A stretch of 64,000 nucleotides of DNA, taken from assembly GCA_029721515.1 (NCBI GenBank), contig CM056567.1:10301507-10365506 (forward strand), written 5' to 3'. The translations under genes were made by a program, and so were the position numbers. This document shows, piece by piece, positions 32,433 through 44,200 of the stretch. The DNA is from Synanceia verrucosa (taxonomy: Eukaryota; Chordata; Actinopteri; Perciformes; Synanceiidae). Below the pieces are notes generated by a model. It saw only the letters and a program-made list of their open reading frames with translations. It was not told where the DNA came from and searched no databases. How positions within the stretch are numbered: position 1 is the first letter of the stretch; the number at the start of each line of letters is the position of its first letter.

Positions 32433-35200
32433 CTCTGATATGCACACTTCAGACAGAACTTTGTCTCTTCCTTTATTTTGGTGAAGCGCTCCACTCCAGT
32501 ATTGGATTATTTTTGATTAACAGTTGTTGCACTCTAATGTACCACACAGACACACACAGTGCACACATCCCCTCCATGCATATGTGTACTTGGCTCCTTG
32601 TTTGGTTCTATTATGAGAACTATTATTTCGAGAGGGTTGTGTACAATACAACTTGCTTTTGTTGAATTTGGGGATTTAGCCATTAGACAGCGGGAGAAAG
32701 GAACATGTCTACTGAAGGGCCGTCATGCGTCATGTCAGTCTTCTTTTGGTGTCAGTATTACCTAAAATATTTAATTAAAAATTCAGTTCAGTTTGAGTCT
32801 GAAACTCACCTGTAAAGTAAAGCCCAGTGAGAGGTTCATGAATGTAAAAACTAGTCATGTTTTGCCATCAATCAGTGACCGTTTGTTTTGTAATGTTTCA
32901 GTTCAGTTTTGACATTGTGCATTTCTTCGAAAATAGTGATATTGAACAGATAACCGTTGTGTTCTTCAGATATACAGTTTATCCTCTTCTGGAATGGTGA
33001 AGTCTCCAGGATTATCAGTTGGCTGATGAAGCAGATGTTGTTCTGTCCCTCCTATCAATCCTACCACTAGATTCGACCTGGCACTGCCAAAATGTCACCT
33101 GTTTGCTGCAGACACCTCTCCTCTTCCTCTGGACCAAATTAGAACTTGTCAGGCCATATTGCTCACTAGATTTAATGATGTCAAGGTAACTGGTCGTTGC
33201 CATTATTTGCAGATTTTACAGTGCCTTCCAGTATCTCTTCTTAAGACGCAGAAACTACAGACTTTACAACTGGGATCTGAAAGCATCAAGCTTCAAAGCA
33301 GTGTGTCTCTTTCTCTCTCCCTCTCTCTGGCTCTGATTTGCCTGTTTTTCTCTCAACATTTCTCACATTTTGAGCCTTTCAATTCAGTATTCAATGCCTA
33401 CAACAATTTATGTGTCAGCTCAGACACACAGCCAGTTGATCACAATATTGCAGACAGTAAAGGGAAAACATGACACGGATATGGACATGGTGCGCCAAAC
33501 TCCAACCAGACTGATTGTTTATTATCGTGCCCTTGAGTTGACATTTAGTTGTTTACAACAATGTACATTAACTTACTGAGGAATGTTTTCTTCGTTTCTT
33601 TCATTTCAGTTCTTAAGTGCCAAGTGTTGATGTTCGGTTTCCATCCATACTTTGATCGATGTAGCTAGCATAATGTTTGCAGAAGAGTGCGGTTATTTTA
33701 TTGTCATTAGAAACCTATTGGGTTGATGTTGTTTACAAGGTTCTGGGCTGATCAGTGAAGCAGCAGGTGGTCAGTTGGTCTGATGGTGTTATTCAGACAT
33801 TTATTTATTGGTTACAGACTTTTGTTGAGTGGCACCTCCTTGAGATTTCCCATCATTCAGTTGATTTCCTATGTTTTCTAAGAAGAAGGATTCTGTGAAT
33901 GTGTTGTGTTGGGAAAAGGTTACCCACTGAAACATTTGACCATGTTGTGCTGTCATGTTGCCTACCTGGGGGGGAGTATTATTTGTGGATCGCTCTGGTG
34001 TTGTGAATTCAGTTCTGAAATTGCTTTGATAAGTTTGTGTAGAGAAAGGAAGAGATGGGTTAAAAAAGTGATTTGTTCTTTTCATTGTTCCACCATGTTT
34101 CTTTACTCAAAGTGATGGTGGCTGTGTCACACTTTTCACTTTGGCCATAACTATTAAAGAAAGTCTTGCTGGTGGCAACGCGAGCTGTTCAATCTGTGTA
34201 TGTGTCATGATCTGTTGTGTGCCATTCTTTTATTTTTTATTTTTCAAACTTTTTACCAAAAATCAACCATAATGTGATAGGTGGTCCGTAATTTTCGGAT
34301 GTCAAAACAAACGTTATGGCACAGAATACATTTGAATGACCTTGTCTGTACAATGTACACTTATTTATTTAATTTGAACATTTTAGAGTTTATCTTTTTG
34401 TCACCTCCTAGATCTGAAAGTGAGCGAGATAAATATGGTTGACACCATCCTCTGTATAAAACCTTGTTTTTCTACCAGTGTTTAAAATGAGAAACATATG
34501 TGGATGGTTTAATGATGTCTTCAGGTGCTCCTTGTAAATATGTCATAGAAAAAAAAAACAGACAAGTTGCAGTGAGTTGCTGTTAAGGTTGCTCAGATTT
34601 GCTGTCACTGACAGAAATGTTGGGTAAATACTTCCAGCTTAGCTGCTAAACGGTCCAGCAGAGAAAATAAAAACCATAACATGAAAATATTTTCTGACAT
34701 TATGTCACGTTTCAACAACTGTGCTGCATTCACGGGTAATGGAATAATAACAACAATCAACAAGGTAGGTTTTAATAGCGGAAAGTTTGGTCGAGCTGTG
34801 ATCATGAACAACAAGAAGGAACCAAACTAAAAAAAATGGAGTTTTCTAGAATTTGAGCAACATTATTCCACAAGGGTAACTAATTTTAATACACAGTAGC
34901 CTACAATAATTAATACAAATGAGTACGAAGAGGAAATAACTAAGCAACATGATGAAAATTGTCCTGGTATTTCTTTTTGTCGTACCTGCTGAGCTGATAA
35001 AGTCTCCCATTTCACCCAAATGCAGCATTACTTCCCCGGTGGTCTCGCTCACGTGAGCTGACCTCGTAAATTGCGGGATTTCTGACAGTACTGGAAGGCA
35101 CCACGAGTCCATCCTTCCCATCAGCAGTCCGGTCAACAACATTTCTTCAGAAGGACTCTCCACCAAACTTCACCGACTCTGTGCATTTTAAAACACCGAC
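32433..35200 (+). other. maco1 3'UTR and maco1-ldlrap1 spacer
   Basis: After the maco1 TGA the sequence is AT-rich and free of recognised exons, consistent with a long 3'UTR. Candidate polyadenylation signals are ATTAAA at 34153-34158 (followed by GT-rich GCTGGTGGCAAC and TGTGTATGTGTC) and AATAAA at 34666-34671. The last about 170 bp before 35201 belong to the ldlrap1 promoter. Confidence 0.5.
35047..35058. promoter_or_regulatory. Palindromic E-box (GCTCACGTGAGC) upstream of ldlrap1
   Basis: A 12-bp perfect palindrome with core TCACGTGA lies about 143 bp before the ldlrap1 start codon in the only CpG-containing stretch there. TCACGTGA is the preferred core of MiT/TFE (TFEB, MITF) and USF factors, as in the CLEAR element of lysosomal and endocytic genes. 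Binding is inferred. Confidence 0.5.
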
Positions 35201-38200
35201 ATGGATGCCCTCAAGTCGGCTGGGAGAGCTATTATCCGGAGCCCAAGTATGGCGAAACAGTCCTGGACTGCTGGCAGACACAGAAGTAAGACATACTCGT
35301 TAACCTGGGAGGAAAAAACGCAGGAATGAGTGTTTAACCTTAAGCTAACTTTTCCAGTTGCTCTGTTCGCTTACCGTTTTACTCTTATAATGGCAAATAT
35401 ATATACCGTTAATCAGCGAACTTAACCAAAGTTTTTTTTTCTCAAAAGCGAAAGGTAGTAAAAATATGATTTTGTTGCAGCAAAGTTACAAAGATGAAGT
35501 TTGACTTTTTAACTTGCGTAGTTAACGTCTCATGTTGCTATTACATGAGACAAAAAAAATCTAATTTAAGAAACGATTTCCCCTTTATTTTGCTCTGTTT
35601 TGTTGAAAATGTCTAACTATTTTTTTTTATCGACTGGAGAGAGTCAGTGTTTGTTTTCAGGAATTTTCCGGAAATAAATATTATTTTGAAAAGCAGTCAG
35701 AGTTCAGTAAACAATGACACGTCCCGTCTAAATATGAAGGTTTTTTTAAAAGGAGTTCTGTCACTTTCAAGTCTCTCATTTTATCACACATTTTGCTATT
35801 TTTATCCACTGCAGTATTTTTTTTATTTGTGTATAATAATCCTGACCCCCCCAGCACACCCTGGTCTTTGCACTACCAGAGGAAGGGTAGAGGTCAGGAT
35901 CGCCACTGGGACTTAACAGTGATTTTTGTGCCTCGCTCAAGGGGCCCTTCAGTAGGTCAGGAGCTTGCCCACACTGCAACATTAACATGGAACTCTTTTA
36001 AGGCACTCTGGTGTCCATTGTAGGACTCAAGGGCCACTTTGTAAGCTAAATCTCACTTGATCCAGGCTGTTAAGTTCTGGGGGACCGGCTGGGTGGCTTA
36101 AAGCTCCCCCGCCTGTAACCAAGAGGACAAGCCAGGAATGCTGCGAGTCAGTCAGTGCAAGGCTCCTGTTGGCTTGAGTTCAAGCCGGTTCATTTTAAAT
36201 TCCATCGAAGGGGCCATTATAAAGTATATAGTCATGAGAAAATACACGGTGGATTTTATACACATCCCCATCACTATGTAACCTTAGCTCACCTGGAAAA
36301 GTAACAATGCTTCAGGAAATTGAGATACACTCTTCACATGCAGATGGAAATCTTGCCTTTCTGTGTTAATGGAAGAGGGTGTGTTAATGCGTTTACTTGT
36401 GCACAGCTATCAGTACATGCAGTTACATGGGCCAAACTTTTTCTTTTTAATGTGACACCTCTCTGGAATATATTTACAGAGCATGACTGGTAAATGCATT
36501 TGGTGTTGATTTTACATGAGTAACTATCAGAAAGTGCAGTACATGCATAACCTGTGTGGAGAGATTTGCACTATCATTATTATGAAGCAACACAGAGTCT
36601 GATAGTAACCAGGCAATTAAATATTTAACTTGAATCACTTTTATGTATTGTGAAAGATTAAAACCAACTTGTTTTTTTTTTTTTGTTTTTTTTAAAAATA
36701 TGGTTATATTTCTCTGGGAATGAGCTACGCTATTGTGACTCATTTTCACATGAGGCAATTGTATTTTAATTGGGATCTTATTATCATTATTATTGGGGTA
36801 ATTAAATGCTTCCTGTGAGCGCAGCAGGTGACCCACTTCTAGAAGTAGTGTATTGTGGTGTAGATTACCAGGTCTTCCACATTCCTCACCAGCACTGACC
36901 CATATCGCCCATGCCAGACCTCCAGGTGTGACTCTGGCTTATGGGACATAGTTTTAACTTTTACCTTCACATGGCATATCAGGTGAATGTAGTTAACTGA
37001 CTGAAAATCAACAGGGCTGTATCACCTGAGGAGCAGCATTGGAGGTATTGTCATTACTGGGGCTCTACAGGCTCAGTCAGTCATATCTGTACACTGGGAG
37101 TGAGTTTGCACTGAGGAGAAACTTATTCAGCCATATACTGCCCTTTTTTTTTTTCTTTTTTTTTTTTTAAATAAAGGGTAAAGGCCTCTGTGCTCCTTAT
37201 CCTCTTCTCTGCTCTTATTGCCCTGGTTTGGTCGCCCTAGACAACCCTCGGCGGCACGCTGCCAGTGTCGAGGACCAGCCAAAGGGTGCTTGTCTGCAGC
37301 AAAGAGCCTTTCTCTCTGTGGACCTTCTCAGATGAAGCATGTGACTATGCCAACACTGTGTCCAGTTTGGCAAATCATTGCCAGGATGATTACATGAAGT
37401 ACTTGAAGTGTGGCACATGTAGTGCTGACCTTCGACCTCCTTTTTGACATTCGAAGCTTTGACAGCCAGCGGACGGGGGATTTTTTTTTTTCGCACAAAC
37501 TGCAGACAGATCAGGCCGATGTGCAACTCAGCATCAGAACTGTCACCTGACACCAGACTCAGAGTGGCCCGATGGGTAAATGTCAGCATATTCTACATCA
37601 ATAAAATGTGTTTTATGTTTATCATTAATTTTGAGTCACACAGCCTATTTGAAAGATTTAGTTGTCCATGTTCTAAGCAGGATAATCTGTACACAGTTGC
37701 GCGTAAGACTTTCCATCAGAGATTTTTTTTTTAATTACACAATAGGCTAATCTCCCTTAGCTCACCAGTAGGCTATAGCCTATAGAATACCTGAAAACCA
37801 TAGAAAAAAAAAAAGGCAGAAGCTTTTTGTTTTTTTTTTTAAATCAAATCCCGATTGATCGAAGCATTTTTTGGGTGAGCCTTAGGCACATGCTCTCTGG
37901 TTAGCTGTTCTTCTTGGTGAGGAGTCTGCTGATAGATGATGCTTTTTGTCCCTTCTACTTGCACTGTTAATCTCCCATTCTGCTAGCAGCAACATCTTTA
38001 ATGTCTGGAGAACCTGTCACCTGGATCAGGATCAAAAACCCTCCTGGCAATAAGAACCATGTGGAATCAATGTACAGTACTTCTCCCCAGTCACAGATTC
38101 AGCAGGTATCAGACATGATGGGCAGGATTATTCAACCGTATTTTTTGATTAGAAGTCATAGAAGGACCCCTCCCTGTCACTTACATCCCCAACCACCATA

Positions 38201-41200
38201 GAACTAGGGTTATGATGTTGTTCAGGGCTTTAACCAGCTCAGCAGAGGTTAGAGGAGTCTGCTTTGCCTTGAAGTCCTGCTCTGTTTATCTGACCCATCA
38301 ACTCTACAGCCTGACAAGTGAACTTGAGGCTAAATGCCTCTGAAATGACTGTTCAACACTGTAGCTGCAGAGACTTCCAGACCAGCACATGCACACCACT
38401 GCTTTATATTTCTCTGCACCAGTAGAAAGACACACATGAACTCAGATCATTTTGGAGTTCCTAAAACCTGATTTTGGAGCTGTGTGAATGTGGATCAGTG
38501 GTGTTGAAGGAAAAGTTAAATGGTGACCGAAGTTGTGTTTTTTTAACGGTTATTTGGCTCTGGAGTGGTCCAAAGTTGTGGGGCCACAGTTGGTGGTTTC
38601 CACAGTGATTCAGTGTTTGGCGTCGACACACAAATCAGCCAGGATGTGAACTGCCTGTCAGCTGGACCCTGTTGGATCAGCTCGTTTGTTGTCACAATGC
38701 TCAACAAAGGCTTGTTTTGCACTGTGAGACATGAAATGGATTCTCATCCATTAGTGTTGGATTTGATAGATGACTAAGGAGCTGGTGCTTTGTGTTTTTT
38801 GTTTTTTTTTGTTTTTTCTTTCCCTCCCTCAGTCATTCAAGACACTTTTTCACATCCAGCAAATAATCTCCAAACACTAACTGATGGTGAGGTCAGGGTC
38901 AGCTGGTTTTACTCTCAGTTCACACGAGCTCACAGCTGTTTCCTTTCAGGTGCTGCTCTTGCTGACCTTTGGTCACAAAGCCCTTAACTTTTCAGTGGCA
39001 GAGCAGTGCCTGGTACTGTACCTGCTGCTGCTATTGACCATTCATTCTCTGTCTCTCATGGTTTTGACCTGACCACAGTTAGTCCAGAATAGCAACAATG
39101 GGTACAAGTTATGTTTTTAACAGAAAAAAAGTGCTTTTCAAATCACCACTTACAGCTACAGTAGCTATTGTGTTGTCATGAAATTCTGGCTGCAGACACT
39201 AACATGTGATTGTTTAATGGAGGGTTTTCATATTGTGGTGTAAATGTTTCATTTTGCTAGAAATGTTGAAAGTTTTGGCGTGAAGCCTGTCCTCATTTTT
39301 CTTAAAATGGATTCTGGATTCCTCTTTCATTTCTAGTGTGTGTGTCTGCACCAGTGTGTGGTATGCACCACGTCCCAGAGGAGCTCAATGCTCGGAGGAT
39401 GGATTTCTAGGTAATGGGGATGTTTTTTTCTCTCTCCCCGTCTTCCTTTTTTTTCCTCTGAGGAAATCTCTGTAAACACGGCCTGAGGGTCAGGGCCGGC
39501 TGGCACCGCACAGAAACTGATAGGAAATCACACAGAGATAACAGCAGTTCCTTCACCAGCTACAGTTTTTACACTCCTCAGTCTTTTTGTCAGACTTTTC
39601 TACTTCTTCAAACACACAATTTGACTCTAAACTTTTCAGGGGGACATCTGTGGCCTGGTTTGGGATGGATCTGCTCTGTTAATCTGCTCTTATCACAGTA
39701 TGTCAGAGTCCATGTGTTCTTCTCGAGCCCCATAAGTTGTTTTGGAGTTGAAATATTTGCTTTACATGGACAGTACCTCTGACCTAGATAGCCTGTTTTG
39801 CCTCTCCACTTAAGATGAAATGTCTCACCATCAAGTTCAACATAGGCTGTTTACATTTCCTCTTATTCGTGTTTTTCTGAACTTCTTTCAATGTTGTTTA
39901 CTTTGGATCGTGAATGAAGATGAAGGGGGAAGGCAAGCAATTCGTCGCATCTCTGGAACTGTAACCAACAAATGTTTGATGTTTTCAACTTGATGTGTTG
40001 GTAAAACACGGATGTGATTATCAAACGGTTTCCTGTTTATCAATTTATTGACCCACTTTTCTCTTAAAATGTGTTTTTTCTTGGTAGAGCTTCCAGAGAA
40101 CTGGACTGACACAAGGGAGACTATCGTAGAAGGCATGACCTTTAACCTTCGTCACCTGGGTATGACACTAGTGGACCAGCCTAAGGGAGAGGACCTGTCA
40201 GCTGCTGCAGTAAAGAGGATCGTGGCCACGGTGAGAGTAACGATGACCATGTTAGCAGGATTACTGCTTTCTTAATTACTCTTTACTCCTAAAAGTACAT
40301 GCATTGATTTATTGCACAAAACATTACCATTGTTCAAACACCATCTCTACCAAATCAATGCTTTTCAGAATCACCTTTAAAGGTTCATCCAGTGGTTTTT
40401 CAGATGTCAAATTTCCCATCTCAAAATGGTCATAAATTTCTATTCAAATTTAGCACATATTTTACCAAATTTCTAGGAATTGGCAAAAGAAAGTGCAGAT
40501 AATGGTACTAATTTTCCTCTTGAATGCCAGTAACCATTGTGGAGAAATTTCTTGTCTCCAGTGGAGAAGAGAATTGAAAGTCAAATGCTTTACTTCATGA
40601 TTTATTTGCCTGTCTGTTTTAGTTTTAGTTTCCGCTGCACTTTGTCACATTTTCCTTTTATCAATACGCTAACCTTTCCACCTCAGCCAGACGTAAAAAC
40701 AGTTCTCAGATATCCTGTCTCAAGAATCCCAAGAGGAACTTAATACTTTTAAAAAGATGCCTTTGTATGATCACCTTACCACGCTATTAAAGTAATGTTT
40801 CTGTAACAGGCTAAAGCCAGTGGGAAGAAGCCTCAGAAAGTTGCTCTGAAGGTCTCCCCTCAGGGAATCCTCCTGTATGACAGCTTGACCGATAAACTTC
40901 TGGAAAATGTCTCCATATACAGGTGTGTTTGCAGCAGCACAGGTAACCGTCCAATTAACAATGTTGTTACGCTTCCAGAAGACTGTTGCCATGTAGTTTT
41001 TGTGGCACATGGTTGACCCTCTTCGTGTGCTGTTCCTCTGGCCTGCAGAATATCCTACTGCACAGTGGACAAACTGCATGACAAAGTGTTTGCTTATATC
41101 GCTCAAAACACCCTGAATGGGACCCTGGAGTGCCACGCCTACCTCTGCTCCAAGAGGAAACTGGTGAGTTGTGCAGTGGTTTGAATACATTCTTCTGTCC

Positions 41201-44200
41201 TCGCTTCACCTGTTGTTAAGAGGAAACCCTAGAAGTCTCTCTCCCCAAACCGCCTGTCATCTTCCTGTGTGTTGAGAAACAGAAGGGCACTTTTCCTCTC
41301 ATCTTACGTGCTTCCACACTCATCCCCTTCTCTCCCAGAATAACATGATAATACTCTACTTCCTTAGTGCTTGTCTCTTGTCCTGGCTATGGAGACAGTG
41401 GTGATGACCTCTGTGTCCTCCATCCTCTCTCTCTCTTTCTCTCTCTCATTCTGAGCTTTATCAAATATAGCTGCTGTCTGATTAAAATACGTTCGATATC
41501 TATTTTCATTAAGTAGCCCAAGGTTTTGTCTCGATGAATGAATGAAATGCAGATAAGTTGTTCCTGGAGCAAATCATCTTCACTCAGCTACTTGGAGGTA
41601 ACAGCATATGTAGGTTCCCTGAAGCAAGAAATGAAGTGATTCTAGTTCATGTGATGTGATGTGACTGAGTTTAAGAACTTTCTAATTGATCACATCCTCA
41701 CTTTACATGACTAGCTGTTGAAGATCACTACTAAAGTGTCACTAGCTGTATTTCAGCCAATGGTTTGTAACAAAATGTGTTTTCATCTGTTCTCCAGGCT
41801 CAGGCTGTGGCTCTGACAGTAGCTCAGGCCTTCACAGTAGCTTTTGAACTGTGGCAAGTGGCCAAAGAAGGTATAGTCACCAAACAAGTTCTGGAAATCT
41901 CTCTCACACACACACACACATACACACACACACACACAGTCTGTCTATGGGGGAGTTTAACATCTGTACTAAATCGGCCTTAAAGCTCCAAGGACATTGA
42001 TATCTGCTGTCAGGCTGCAATTAACAGGTTTTGGGCAGCTTGTGTTCTATATCTGTGCATCTCTTCTCTGTTCTAGAGAAAGGAAAAAGAGTGAAGTCTG
42101 GTTCAGCTGGAGAGGCCAGCAATAGTTCCCATTCAGAGAGATCGGACAGCTTGGGGAGCCTGAAAGGGACAGGTAAACAAACAAAAAAATGTGATGTAGC
42201 CAGAATATTTGGAGTCAACTGGAAGTTGAGCTCTTATAATCCAATACCTCCTGACATTTTTGTTTTTCATAATTACAAGAATATTTGAAAGCACATTCAT
42301 TATTGAATTAAATCGCACACAACCATCAAAGTATGCCAACACCTGTACTACAGTATGAAAAAAAATCCTGAAATTAAATTGCAGCAAATTACATTTGCAA
42401 AAAATACGGCCCCAAAGCTAATCGCTACCTGACATTTCCGCCTTTAACCCCATGGCTGCAGGAAAAATAATACAAAAAAAAAACATAATACCTTAACAAA
42501 TATTATCAGGATATACCTTCTTGATTGCTCTGCTAGTGGTTAAAAAAACTTCAACTTCATTCAGGAAGCACTGATTATCTGTGTACAGATCACAACTTTA
42601 ATGGGTTAATTATCCTGTCCTCTGAAGTAGATGTTGCCACAGACAACCTATTGGACATTGAGGACAGTGTGAATGTGGTAGCAGAGACCAATGGGAATGT
42701 GGAGGAGGGTCTGCTGGACAACCACAGTCCCTCTGAGACCAACAATAACCCTGCCTGGGTAAGATCCTGTCCTCTCCCCTGGCTCTGTGCCGCACCCATG
42801 GACAACCAGAACCTTTGAAATGCAGTTAAAAATCACATGATTTTAAAATATGTATTGCTGAAGTCCCACTTGTAGTAATCTGAAACATTTTGCCACATCA
42901 TTACAACACATTTATTTAATATTCATCATCTTCCTCTTTCCAGGAAATAGAAGATGGTTTGGATGAAGCCTTCTCCAGGTGAGACGTTCATCTTCACAGT
43001 TTTAATTTGAAATGAAATCAGTTTTAGTTGATTCTCTCTGCCGCTTGTTAAAATAAAATACCCCATCTTCAATCTCTGCCTTGTCAGATCCCTCAGTATA
43101 CTTCAGGTCACTGTTATGCTGCTTCACAGCGCCACTTACTGATGATTCCTGTGTACTGCAGAATAAAAATCCTCCTAATTTTTTTTTTTTTGATATGAGA
43201 AATAATCAGCTGAACGTTAAAACTGTCCTCAATCTATTGTGTTTGTGTCTCCAGCTGTGCTCTGGACAGCTATGGTTCATGTCCAGGTAAAGTTGAGTAC
43301 CACTGTCAGCTGTTATGAGCCTTACTTAGTGTAGTGGTCCTTATTACTAACCTGACTGTAACCCATTCCATTCAATCACCGCCAAACCCAATAGCACTGT
43401 TCCCAAGTCAGTAGAGTCATCAGTTGAGTTTGAGTCAAAGTGAAAAATGACATTGTCCCTTCCCATCCCATATCACCAAACCTGCTCTTTTTTAACCCCC
43501 TTTATAGTTGAATGAATGGACAGAATCAGTGGAATAGAATAGAATAGAATAGTTTTTTTATTCATCCCCCTTGGGGGGAAATTTACCTGCCACAGCAACA
43601 AAGACAAAAACACAGACACAATAGTAATAATAATAAAATAGAATAGAATAGAATAAAAAATATATTTACATATTTACAATGAACTAAAATACAATGGAAA
43701 AATATATAGATATATATACTTGTACAGATGAAACTGTTTAAAACACAATTATTATTGTGGCAGTGCAATTTTCTGTTTTTTTGTGCAAAGTGGTAGTGTG
43801 ATGACAATGACAATAACAATGACAGTGATGGAGATGGAGATGAGTCCAGATTGTGTTTACATCAGCCAGTGATGCTGATGTTGTAGAGTTTTATTGCTGA
43901 TGGTATGAATGACCCAAGTGTAGCGCTCCTTCTTGCAGGGTGGAAGTCTCCAGTCTGCAGCTGAAGGAGCTGCTTAAAGCCTCCACAGTCCCATGTAGAG
44001 GGTGAGAGGGTTGTCCATGATGGAGGTGAGCTTAGCTAACATCCTCCTCTCTCACCCACCTCCTCTATGGAGTCCAGGGAGCAGTCCAGGACAGAGCTGG
44101 CCCTCCTGACCAGCCTGTTCAGTCTCTTCCTGTTTCTCTCTGTGCTCCCTGCTCCCAGCAGACCACTGCATAAAAGACTGCAGACGCTACCACAGTGTCA

